NCBI GenBank assembly: GCA_013350335.1
Contig: CM023539.1
Location: 38,488,631 to 38,552,630 of the forward strand
Length of the DNA: 64,000 nt
Reading direction: 5' to 3'
Source: Chimonanthus salicifolius
Taxonomy: Eukaryota > Streptophyta > Magnoliopsida > Laurales > Calycanthaceae
Shown: positions 38,801 through 50,800 of the stretch, in pieces
Layout of the letters: every line of letters starts with the position of its first letter
Numbering within the stretch: the stretch's first letter is position 1
Made by a program: the position numbers and the translations under genes
The notes under the pieces: generated by a model
The model's input: only the letters and a program-made list of their open reading frames with translations
Told to the model about the DNA's origin: nothing
Database searches by the model: none

Positions 38801-41800
38801 AAGATAGTGGGGCAGCAAAAAGGCGTGCTTACCATTGCATGCATTCGGAGGAAACCCATTGTAGATGAGAAAGGAAAATGGGTTAGGTAATGGTTCAACA
38901 TGCTTTTAAATCTGGTGCAGATCATGTCATGGACCCGGTAATTCTTGTGACCGAGCTATGGGCTCGAGAGGTAGCGAGTCAAAACTCAGGGCCTATGAAA
39001 ACCCAGCTCATGATGATGTGGGCCTAGTCAAGTCCGGAATCCAGTTTCAAATGGCCCAATTCACAAAGATTGTCTTGTGCCTGACGGTAACAACTCGTCC
39101 CGCTAGTATGATATTGTCTGCTTTGGGCCTCACACACGGCCCGCGTGGCTTTCAATTGCCGAGTCAACCTATTGTTGCTCCCAAAAGGCCTCATGTTAAA
39201 AGGAGGAAGGCTACCACTTATATATTAGGGAATTTCCAATGCAACTAGCAATGTGAGACTTTTTGAGGCGGAGTATTATAATCTACCTCCCTTAAAGCCA
39301 GAGCCATCCCCGGCTCTGCACACACCCTCAGGCAGAGAGTTGAACCATGTTCTGATACCATTTGTAACGACCCGTCCCGCTAACATGATATTGTCCGCTC
39401 TGGGCCTCACACACTGCTCGCACAGCTTTCAATTGGCGAGCCAACCCACTGTTGCTCCCAAAAGACCTCGTGGTAGAAAGAGGAAGGCTACCATTTATAT
39501 ATCAGGGAATTTTCAATGCAACTAGCAATGTGGGACTTTTTGGGGCGGGGTATTACACTGACCTTTAGTCAGAAGCCTTTCAGGCCCCAATACAAGGTCG
39601 GCCCACAAAGCAAGTCAGTCTCACTCATTTTTTCCACTTAATTCTTAGCTACAGATAGACCACTCTAAGAAAGTCTCCAGACAGAACTGGAGATGCGACT
39701 CATCCATGGACGACGATTGAAGAATTATGATACGAAAATAAGAAAAGAAAAGAGTCTGGTGAAGAATTCTTCTTTGAGTTTTCTTGTATATTCAAAGCGT
39801 ACTAGAGTACATGAATAAATAGAATACAGGGAGCCAATCAAGGTGGCTAAAATTAGAAAAAGAATAAAAGAATGCTTGATTTTATCAATTACAATTAATT
39901 CTACAGTTAGCAATAAGGCTTATGAAATTATGGGCCCAACATGGTCAATGATCCAGTATTGGGTCCCACAACAAGGATATCCCAAGAGATTTCTCTGGTG
40001 ACCATATCGACGAAGGAGATCAAGACTCTGTAGATGAGTCACTGGCGGAAGAGAGATCTCCTCTATTCAACTGCATTTGTCCTAGCATTCGTAGATCAAG
40101 GTCACTCCCGGAGCTATGATTCAGAGAAGATCCAAAGTCCAATGTGGAGCGTCACTTAACTGGATTGGTGAATGGGATCGCTCATCCCTAGAGCTAGAGT
40201 CTAGGCGTTTGAAGAAGTCAACCAAGATGCATGGACTGTTAGGTATTGCCAATTTTATGAAGGTATACAGTTCTAGGAAAAGAGGAGGGGAGGGGGGTAG
40301 AGGGATAAGAAATGTGTTTCCAAATGAAGATAATCTCTTGGAATGTTAGAGATCTGGGCCTTGGTTTGAAATGGGGAGCTATACGAAGGTTGTTTCGGAA
40401 ATGCAAGGCTGATGTTGTTTTCATTCAAGAGACGAAACAAGAGACAAAAAGGGTGGAAATTGTGAACAGAGACATTAGAGAAGTTTGGGGAGCTCATAGT
40501 GCCAGTTGGAGTTTCAAACCTTTTGTTGGAAATTCAGGGGGCTTGTTAATCATTTGGAACCAGAGTTTTTTAAGCTGTGGAAACATTTGTGTACTAGGTC
40601 ATTATTTATAAAGGCAAATTGCTAGATGAAGATGAGGAAGTGCTGCTAATAAATTTGTATGGTCCAAATTCAGAGTCTGAAAGAGAACTCTTTTGGAAAG
40701 AGATACAAAGCTTGAAAAATAGTTGCTCCTGGCCGTGGTATATAGGAGGGGATTTCAACGCCATCCGATTTCCCTTGGAAAGGAGAGGGAGGGTAGGAAC
40801 CTCCAATTTTTCCGAAGAATTCTCTGACTGCATTAATTCTTATCAGTTGATTGACTACCCAATGAGCGGCGGGAGGTTTACTTGGTCTAATGATCAGAGT
40901 CGTCCTCCCACTTCACCAAATGGATTCTCTTTTTCTCCCTTACCTTCTCACAGAAAGTCTCTTTGACGTTTTTCTAGCTTCCTTGATACAGCCTCGGAAA
41001 TTGCATACAAGAACAAGAAAAATGTGGGGAGAATCACCTAGATTGATTTAATTAGGGTCAACCTACCTCCTATATAGAGGTAAGTCTTGCTCCAAGCATT
41101 TAGTCTCTTGGCGACCCTTTCTATGATAAGATTCCAAAAGGATTTAGATCTAGGATTGCCACCAACTGGCAAGCCCAGATAAGTGAATGGGGTTTTACCC
41201 ACCCCACACTCTCAACTCCATTGCCAACAACTCCACAGATTCAACTTCCAAGCCCAGACCAACTATATTGGTTTTACCTAAGTTTATCATAAGTCTAGAT
41301 ACCAACTCAAAACACCTTGAAACAACTTCAACACCAAATAGCTCCTCCTAGAATGTAATACCCCACCCCAGAGGGTGTCAAAGTCCCACATTGGTTGCGT
41401 TAGAAATTCCCTGGTATATAAGTGGTAGCCTTCCTCCTTCTAGCATGAGGTACTTTGGGAGCAACAGTGGGTTGGCTCGCCAATTGAAAGCCGTGCAGGC
41501 CATGTGTGCGGCCCAAAGCGGACAATATCATTGTAGCGGGACGAGTCGTTACGTAGAAGCTTCACAAAACAGAATAGTATCATCCGCAAAATGAAGGTGG
41601 GTTATTGATAAATTGCCTAAGGAGACCTCAAGGCCTTTTAACTAAATCAATCTTCTTGGCCTTCAACATTAGACCATTAAGGGCCTCATGTCATGTGATG
41701 AACACTGTAAAAAGACTACTTTACCCCTAGGTATTGGGTTAGTTAGCCTTTATTTTCCGTATATTAGGTATATTTCATGGTGTTTTTGTAATACCCCGAT

Positions 41801-44800
41801 CCAAATTAGTGTCTAATTGTATGATTAGAGCCGTTAATAGTGATTAGTGATTTAGATTAACAGTGTGCTTTGTGTAGAGTCAAAGTTTGACTCGATTGAG
41901 CTTGGAAACCTGTGGATCCGACTCGTTTAGTGTGAGTGGCAAAGTTGAAATTATTAAAACTTTCTCTGGCTGAGACCCGTAAAGGTCATCTGTATTTAAA
42001 AAATCTTTTAACTTGTGATATGTGATTTGTCAAATTGCACACAATTATTAGTTTAAAATTCTGAGTGTAGAGAATTTTATCGACTGACATTCCAATATTT
42101 AGAAGTGTAATTTTTGAGTTATCAAGGGTGTCCTTATTTTTATAAAATGTTTAAGAGTATCAAAACATCCCCGAGTTTTGGAGTGATTTTATCAGCTAAA
42201 ATTATTTGACCCGACTGTAAAGTCAGAGTTTTTATAAAATATTGGAGATTTGATATTTATGATTTTGATTTTAAATCATGAGGTTTTAAATGTATTTCTC
42301 TCTCCAAATTTTATGGTATTCATAATTTTAAATATTTAAATTATCTGATCAGTTGATTTATTTTAACGAGATTTTGAAAATACCTAACCTTTGAAAATAA
42401 AAAGGATATTAAAATGTTGTTCCAAACCATAGCATTATATAGTTTTGGGTTATTTTCAAATGGATAAACATAAGTTTTATCTAAAATTAATTAAAATAAT
42501 ATTATATTCATCAAGTGGATAAGATCAAAGCTACTAAGGGTAGCTTAGGGGGTGTGGCTAATTATCAGCCACAACACACCTACGGTGGTGGGTTTTAATG
42601 GAAGTCATGTGAGGAGTGGAGGGGAAATTAAAAAAAAAAACTATCACTTTTTTTCTCTCTCACCACCGATCCTCCTTTCTTCCTTTATCTTCTTTTCTTT
42701 TCCTTCTTCCTTCCACAGTCCCATGGCAGCAACCCTTTGGAGTTTTCTGCGTTGGTGTCGGGGGTTTTCAAACACAACCTTTCTCAACAAATTTTCACAA
42801 ATAAGGTATGAAAATTCATCTATTCTGAATTTCATGAACTCCGGGACAGATTTTATGTGAAATGAGTTATGTTTTGAACTTTAAAAATGGATTTTATTAA
42901 ATTGGAAAAATAGCTTACCTTCTTAAACGCTTCTTAAATAAGTTTTTGAGTTATGTCAAATCCTTCTAACCTTGTTGGAAAGTTGTATTTTTATTCTAAA
43001 TATGATTTGGTTATTATATGTTGCTTTGTGAAAAGCCTAATGGACTCAAACCACATTATGATGCATTGTTTATGATATTCATATTTTTCTTAGTAAAGCT
43101 TCTATTTTAAGATAGGATATATTTGATTCTAAATGAATTTATTTTAGCTTGGTTTTGATGGATTTTTAATTAATTTGTTTGGGTTTAGATTAAAACCTAT
43201 CCTATGATAGAATTTAGCTTTAAGATTATGTTATGTCTTTAGCTAACTTAAAAGTGTCCTTAATAATATAGTTGGAGAGTTATATTTTATCTTTTGATTT
43301 CTCCAAATCATGTTTTAGTCGATTAGTACATTAGACTATTTATGTTGGATTTCAATTTTTGTATAAGACTATATCCTATTTCATTTTATAAAAAGAGTTA
43401 TTAAAGTATAATGACTTTTCACACGATGTTTAACCTGAAAATGATTGGGAGCATTTTGAACAACGTTCCTGGTTAAAAGACCAAAGTTCTAACCTCTATT
43501 CATCATCTTCTCAATTTTGAGATTCTTTTTAGACAGGACTATATTCTTTTAGTCGAATCAACTCATTTGTCAGTCAGACCGACCTTTGGATAAGTCAATA
43601 GTGTCCTAACTCTGATAATTATTTAATTGTATCAGTTGGACCGGCTCTCTTTTGTTCACGCAAATCGAGAAACTCATGTAACTTCGTCAATCAAGGTGAG
43701 GAGACTCAACTTGACTCGTATTATGAGTTTGTGTTAGAAACTATTAGACTGTAGGATGAAAAATGGGACCCATAGAAATTATGGATGGAAAAGACCAAAT
43801 GGGACCAGAAAAGCGAGACCTAACACTGCTTACATGTAAGGAGTGTGATTTTGTTCTCACTATGTAGAATGTAGGCGTGAAAAGGTGTTGGGGAGTCGAG
43901 GCCTAGTGGTAAAAAACGCAGTATAGGGACCCATTGGACTGTTTAGAGGATAATAGATTCAATTGGACATTGGTGTGAACTGTCTGTTGATTGTGCATTG
44001 TGTTAGGTGAATATGCATGGGGTTCATGCTAAAGTCATTGATGCATGTAGTATGTGTTATGCTAGTTCATGCATGCGACTCATACCTTGGTAATGTGAAT
44101 AGGTGATATATGTGGCATGATCATGCATGAGGTTCATGCTACAATCAGTAGTGCATATGGTATGTGTTATAGAGCATGCATGTGGTTTATACCATAGTAT
44201 AGGTGCATGTGGTGGGTGCGGTGTTCGATCACTTTTATATGCATGTGATTATTCTTGCACTAACAAGTTTGTGCAGGTAATAAGATGAAAACATTCTAGG
44301 TTATTAAACTTGGATTGAAACCAGTGGATGGTAAGTGGAACTCCATTGTTAAACCCTCGTGGAAAGGGTATATGGAGAACAGATATGTAAATAGTGATTT
44401 TATATTGTTTCCATGTTTATGGATAGTTGATAATTAATATACATGTTAATGTGTATGCACACACTTGTACGTTCGGTCGAGCTCTTGCAAGATGCTGCAT
44501 TATATCTGCCTTCACTTAATGCATTCGAGATTGAGTGGGATACCCTAGACCTGTACAGTTGGGGTTGAGTGGGATACCTCAACGGGGTTGAATGGGATAC
44601 GCAGTGTATCACAAGGTTCGTTGAAATCTTGTAAATGGAAAGCATAGAACAAATGATAAATATAGATTATTTGTTTATCATTTTGTTAAACATGCATTGT
44701 TTTATTGATATTATGAATACATGAGAATTGCATCTGCGAGTTTGTAGGTGCAAATGTGAGAATGCATGTGTGGGTAGCATATGTATTTGTGTGTATACAT

Positions 44801-47800
44801 GGGTGGGATTACATGTGTATGCATGGGTGTGTGTATGGAAAGGAAAGAACAAATGGTAAAGGTATGCCATGGTGTTCTAAGTGTTTTCCTCGTAGGCTGC
44901 ATTGTAAATTTGATATTCTGAAAATTTGGAGGGACTTGTTAATTTGAGTTCTCTTCAATGGGCTAGAGTTTACATCCCTTACAATGCAGATCATGTACTG
45001 GATGGGGGAATGGAGAATCCCTCTGCGATGCTTAGGAGTTGGAATCTAGTGCTGTTCGAGGGTAGGATTTATACTTGTTTAGTCTTATATTAAAATTATG
45101 TAAATTTTAGGTGGTGATGTCACTTGTGGCATAGAGACCTTGTGTATAAGTCATATATGTGTAATATGATGATATGATGTATAATTGATTGTATTATGGT
45201 GTGTATTTTGGATTTTTAAAGTGCCAGTCGACTGGTACGTGAAAATTGTCGACATTGCCATCAGTTGACTGATACAAGGGGAATTTATGTGAGATGTGTT
45301 TTCAATGTGCCCCTTTGGGGACTTGATGTTTTAGGTCGCAAGTATTGTCTACATAAGCGTGTGTGACCTTTTTTATGGGCTTGGGTGAACCGCATGAGAG
45401 GCCCATGGATTTTTGGAGTTCGAATGTTATTTAAAAAAAAAAAAAAAAGCGGTGTTCCAGGCCCGCTTCCCTAGTCGAGGCGTGACAGTTTTTGAGTTTT
45501 ACAGGTTATTTTAGAAAATACAGGAAAAGAGAATAAAATTGAAGAGAAATGCAGAAAAGTGGGCCACGATGCTAAATTTGGGAAGTTTGTGATGTTACCA
45601 CCTAATTTTGGAATTCATTGTAAATTATTATAATTCAAATCAACATATGAGAGTTTGAATTATGATAATATTTTTTTAGAATGTTTTTAAATTATAAAGG
45701 TGGTAAAATTCACAACACAACACAAGTGGGCCCACTGATTCAGCCTAAAGTCCAAGCCTGCAATTAAAAGTCCATGAGCCAAAGTCTATCAAGAAATCAG
45801 GCCAGATTGAAGCCCAAGTCCAAGCCTAATAAATTCAAATTCTACAAAGAATTTGTGAGCTAAATTCAAGTGGGGCCTATTCATGATGTGAGCACCATGT
45901 GTCCGATGCACAAAAGGGAGAGAATCCAATTCCAAAAATCGTGTGCATGTAATTGGAATTGCAACATCCGTATGTGGCATGATAAAATTCGATTGAAAGA
46001 GATTAAGATTGGATTTTTTGGAGGAAAATTAGAGAAAATCATGGAGGAGAGAACATTATGGAAAAATTCTCTCCAAAAATCCTATGCTAAATTTGTGCAA
46101 GCCTAGGAATGGATCGACAATTTGTACATTGCACAATGATGGATACATGAGGCATATTGGAATGAAAGGAAAGAGATCAAATGGGATTTGGACTCCTAGA
46201 AAAGTCATGGAGAAAAACTCTCAAATTCCCAATTGTTAGAATCGTATGGAGCATGATTTAGAATGAGATATGCACATGAATTAAATAAAAAACTGAGCAA
46301 AAATCGTGTGGAGTATTTTGGAAGCTAGAAAAAAAGAGAAAATTGGAATTGGATAAAGGATGAGTCAACAACAAAATCTCAATGGGATTCTCCACTTCCT
46401 CCATTCGATCGTACCCCATACGATTGTATGGAAAAAAGCCTCTCCTAAATTCGTGTATGCCAAAGTTCCATATTGATTATTCCAATTTATTTCTTCCCCA
46501 CTGCACATTATAAATAGAGGTTGATATTCAATGAAAAATTCGACCAGAGAAAGGATAGAGCTGAGCATTGAAATAAGGAGAGGAGAAATATAACGACCTG
46601 TCCCGCTAGCACAATATTGTCTGCTTTGGGCCTCCACACGGACCCGCACGGCTTTGTTTTGGCGAGCCAACCGACTGTTGCTCCCAAAAGGCCTTATGCT
46701 AGAAGGAAGAAGGTTACTACTTATATACCAAGGAATTTTCAATGCAACTAGGAATGTGAGACTTTTTGGGGCAAGGTATTACAATGTACCCCCTTTAAAG
46801 CCAGAGCCGTCCTCGGCTCTGCAAACACAACTACCAAGCCTATACCTTCAGGCAAAGAGTTGAACCATGCTCTGATACTATTTGTAACGACCCGTCGCGC
46901 TAGCACAATATTGTCCGCTTTGGGCCTACACACGGACCCGCATGACTTTGCTTTGACAAGCCAACCCAATGTTGCTCCCAAAAGGCCTTATGCTAGAAGG
47001 AAGAAGGCTAGTACTTATATACCAGGGAATTTTCAATGCAACTAGCAATGTGGGACTTTTTGAGGTAGGGTATTACAAGAGAATCAAGAAATTGTTGTGC
47101 AGAATTCAAATTTTACAAAGGGTTTTCAGGTTGCTGAATTTTTTATTTATGCATTGGAATTCTTGTATTTTCAAATCGGGTTCCTTGTATTGTAATTCTC
47201 AATCTTTTTCCAATCTATAATAAAATTTAAAGTAGCATTTTTAGATTCATGGTTTGCCAATTTTCAATTATTGCATGATGATTGCTCGAATTTTTTTTAT
47301 TATGTTTACGAATTTTATTTTGAATTTATTTTAAGAATTTTCAAGAAAAGTAGAACCCATTTTAGGACTAGTGGAACTTGATTTTCCCAGTCTAAGGCTC
47401 TTTTCAAGAGTAGATTTTTTTAGATTTGGGATTACAAGTGTAAATTTCTGCCTAAGCCTAAGGTTTGAATTGGATTTTCTTATATAATGGAATTCATAAC
47501 TTTTGTATTTAGAATTTTAATGAATAAAAATTATGAATGTGTGATTGAAAATTCTTGCAAATTTTATGGTCTAGGCTTTAATTTTGTTCTTCTAAAAATA
47601 TGGGATATGATACCTGCTTGAATACTTGTCTTTGTCCAACTGTATATATGTATATATTTTGTTTATGTTTTTGTTTCTTTTTATTTTTGTTTATAAAATT
47701 CAATTTTTATTAAACTGGAAACTAGGTTGGAATTTGATGTGTGTATTTTAATTTTGTTCATTCTAAGTTAACATAAAGTTGTTATTAATTTTCTAGATTA

Positions 47801-50800
47801 ATTCCACCATAAATTTTATGAATCATGAATTTAGTATTTTAGTTGCTTAATTTCCAGCTTTAGATAAAAATTCTATTTTTAGTTTGATTCTCTATGATTA
47901 GACTAATTCTAAATTTATGATTTAATTCCAAGATTTTATAACTTTTAAATTTCATTGGCATATATTTTGTAAATATTTTGGATATATTTTCCATAATTCC
48001 TATTCCCTTGGTTCGACCTCGCACTCTTAACGCTATATTATAAATGGTCTGTGCACTTGCGAGTATAAATTTAAGACACAACATCAAGGGACTAGGCGAA
48101 TCTTACATCGATTCAATCCGTGCAGCACTCACTCGAACAATCCGCCGTCAAACGAATCAACCTTACCACCAATATAGTTACTCTTTGGACCAATGTGATC
48201 AAACCAAACCACACAGAAACTAAACAAAAGAATGAGAAAGAGATGGAAACACCAAAAATGCACTTCTTGAATTGAACACACAGAAGTACAAGGTTTTGGA
48301 GACTCTCAAGCTCTCCCACACACTAGGCTAGAACTCTTTGCTAGCACACAACCTGAAGCTATCCAACAAGCTTCAACACTTGGAGAGCTCAACTCTTTCC
48401 CAAGTTCACCACCCTACAAAGTTGTAAGTTTTTGAGAGCAATACAAGTTCGCCATTCTAAGCAAATGTGCTTGTGTCTAGTGATTGCTTGAGTGAGAGTT
48501 TGAGTGAAGTGGTCTTTAGTGGGAGTGAGGGCAAGACTAACTTGTTCAACCATGTGGGTATTGTTCAAGTGACGCACGGTCAAATCCTGAGTGCAACTCT
48601 AAGTCTTTGACACTCAGCTACCATAGTAAAAAGGAAGGGGGATAGTGGATTGCCTTGTCTTAAACCCCTAGTCGCTCTAATTGGATCGATCGGTGATCCA
48701 TTCACTAGAATGGAAAAGGATGAACCTTGAACACATGCCCCGACCAACCCCTCCACTTGAGACCAAAACCCATCCTCCAAAATAGGTAATCGACAAAATC
48801 CCACTTAACGTGATCAAATGCTTTCTCCATGTCTAACTTCATCATCACACCACTCAAGTCGCCCTTCCGTCTAGCATGGATAATCTCATTAACTATCATC
48901 ACTCCGTCTATGATTTGTCTCCCCTCAATGAATGCCCCCTGTGTTTCATCAATTACCTCACCAATGACAAACCCGACTCTCCCAGTTAGGGCCTTGGCTA
49001 GAAGCTTATAAACACACCCAACTAGACTTATAGGCCTATAGTGAGAAAGCTCTGAAGCCCCTTCTTTTTTTGGAATTAGGGAAATTAGACAATTCTTCAA
49101 GTCCTTGTTCAGGATCCCTCTCCTATGGAATTCATTGATAAAAATAAGGAAATCGTCTTGGAGGATCCCCCAGCAACTCTTCAAAAATCTAAAATTAAAC
49201 CCATCAAACCCGGAGCTTTATCCCCATCGACACTCCGTAGTGCCTCCATTAAGTCTTCCTCCTCAAATTCTCTCTCTAACCTAGAGACCCTTTCTACCAA
49301 GATTCTATTGAGATTCAGGTGATGATGAGATTTACAAAACATCCCATTAAAAAAATCTAAGAACAAGTCATGGATTTGACTAAATTACTTGCTCTTTTGA
49401 GAGAGGGATTTGTGCTGTCAAATCTTGAGGATGGTGTTCGAGACTCAAAGGGAGATTTTGGCGAAGGTGACTACAAAAGCATGTAAGACAACTCTTGGGC
49501 AACTTTTCTCCAACCAAGTGAGAATGATGCTGCAACAATGACAGACTGTACCTGTGGAGTCCATTGTCCACTTGCATCCAATGCCAATTTTTTATTATTT
49601 AGATTAAGTTTGGGTGTATATTTGTGATTTTTAATAATGGTCATATTCCAAGTTCAGTGCAATGTTCAATTAACATGAAATTAGATCCATTGGTTAGGAA
49701 ATTCAATTAACTTTCCGAAGTGCCCAAGTTCAAGTGCCTCCAACATGTACTTAAGAAGTTGTGGCCAATTTTTTAATAGGACATCTTAGAGTGACGAATT
49801 TCCATGTATTCTTGTTCTAGGATTTATTGGATTTCTTTCTATCCAAGTTGTAATGTAAGTAGCAAATTTTGTTGTCTTAGGATTAGAAAATTGTTTACTT
49901 GTTTTAAAGCAACTTAATTATAAATAAGGAGGAGAGCAAAAGGGAGGCCTTTGTTAGAGTTGAAATTTGTCTACAACCCTTGTAGTGGGTATTTGGAGGC
50001 ATTTACATTTTCATACGATTGAGTCTATATGCTTGTGGCATCCATATTTTACACTAATGAGAGTTTTTTTAATGTTTCTTTAGTCCATTTTTGAATTCTC
50101 TTTTCATGTTTATTTATTTTTTAATACAAGATTTTCAATGAAAGAAGCACCAAATACATTCTAATGGAGTCAGGACTGCTTCAGAGACCCATGCCCTCCA
50201 TTAATTAGGTGGATTGGTATTGGATCTACTCATCAATGTTTTGGATTGCCAATAAGTGCTAGCTGATAATGTCACATGAATGGACAATTTCACCATATGC
50301 ATATGAATCTTTCAATTTTCTGATTGTTTGTTCGTCAGGATTGCGGACAAGTAACAAGCAGTGGAGTCTCTTCTCTTCTTGAATGCAAAGCGCTCGAAGA
50401 TCTATTGTTGCGCCATAATGTTAGTATTCATGCATCTTTTGGTTTCATTAGTTGCGATACAAATGCAACCATAGTTTACAATGGGCTATGTTTTGCTAGA
50501 GGAATTACACTGTCTTGCACCAAATCCACCTATTCCCTTACTTGATGATATGTGATCGAGGCCATTGATTCGATGTACCCTACTTCGGTTTGGTGTTGCT
50601 TAAAATTTCTGTTTAGAAAATCCACACCTTCTGATCATTGGCCCATAGATAAAAAAGAAGAGTATATATTGATGGTACAGAAGAAGAGGTAAAATGATAG
50701 CAGGATTCTCCATTGTGAGGAGGCTTTCGGCATCCTCCAACGATGGTGGCTCACATTGGATCAATAGTCTGGTTTGTCACACTTATAAAGGTTCCCCACA

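Larger units (their letters stand above)
37500..40908 (+). mobile_element. L1-like LINE ORF1 and endonuclease, 3' part missing
   Basis: ORF1 near 38095-38530 reads [20 protein letters not shown] then [20 protein letters not shown], typical plant LINE ORF1. Endonuclease starts at 40321 ([12 protein letters not shown]) with VVFIQETK (catalytic Glu) and [19 protein letters not shown] (Asp). The frame stops matching after GGRFTWSND at about 40908, where a minus-strand LINE begins. ORF1 is interrupted by TRIM C, TRIM D and a solo LTR. Confidence 0.75.
41689..48612. mobile_element. 6.9-kb composite insertion in LINE RT
   Basis: The insert runs TGTCATGTGATG...GTCTTTGACA (TG..CA) with CTCA on both sides (41685-41688, 48613-48616); removing it and one CTCA restores MVAEALNG in the LINE. 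It contains the 3.7-kb solo LTR and TRIM F, leaving about 2.7 kb of its own sequence. That sequence holds a TATA box (46509-46517), poly(A)-region-like sequence near 47200-47230, and GTGCACTTGCGAG (48051-48063), reminiscent of Athila/Tat-type gypsy LTRs. It may be one solo LTR or a rearranged element. Confidence 0.65.
40909..49380 (-). mobile_element. L1-like LINE RT, split by insertions, minus strand
   Basis: N-terminal half (49366-48617): [79 protein letters not shown]-terminal half (41688-40909): [26 protein letters not shown] (catalytic FADD, near 41600-41570), [38 protein letters not shown] and RIHLVKWED. The halves were separated by a 6,924-bp insertion that falls exactly between MVAE and ALNG. 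The LINE lacks endonuclease and 3' end. Confidence 0.8.

Noticed and set aside
39253..39525. Open frames of 80-100 codons repeated at 8343, 20462, 38958, 39253, 46654, 46860 with similar peptides
   Set aside because: They are fortuitous frames in the TRIM LTRs, read opposite to the element; no start context or conserved protein.
39086..39557. Assigning the TRIM family to Cassandra
   Set aside because: Cassandra LTRs carry 5S rRNA promoter sequence; I see none in these LTRs.
42552..42860. Pyrimidine-rich 102-codon frame after a CT-rich stretch
   Set aside because: Lies in the giant solo LTR; low-complexity sequence and no protein similarity, more likely LTR leader.
43980..44605. CRISPR-like or satellite array
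   Set aside because: Repeats are few, imperfect and lack regular spacers; they are internal LTR repeats in a plant genome.
40909..49380. Explaining the opposed LINE pieces by twin priming
   Set aside because: The sense 3' part should carry the 3' end and poly(A) tail; neither piece has them and the order of parts is wrong.
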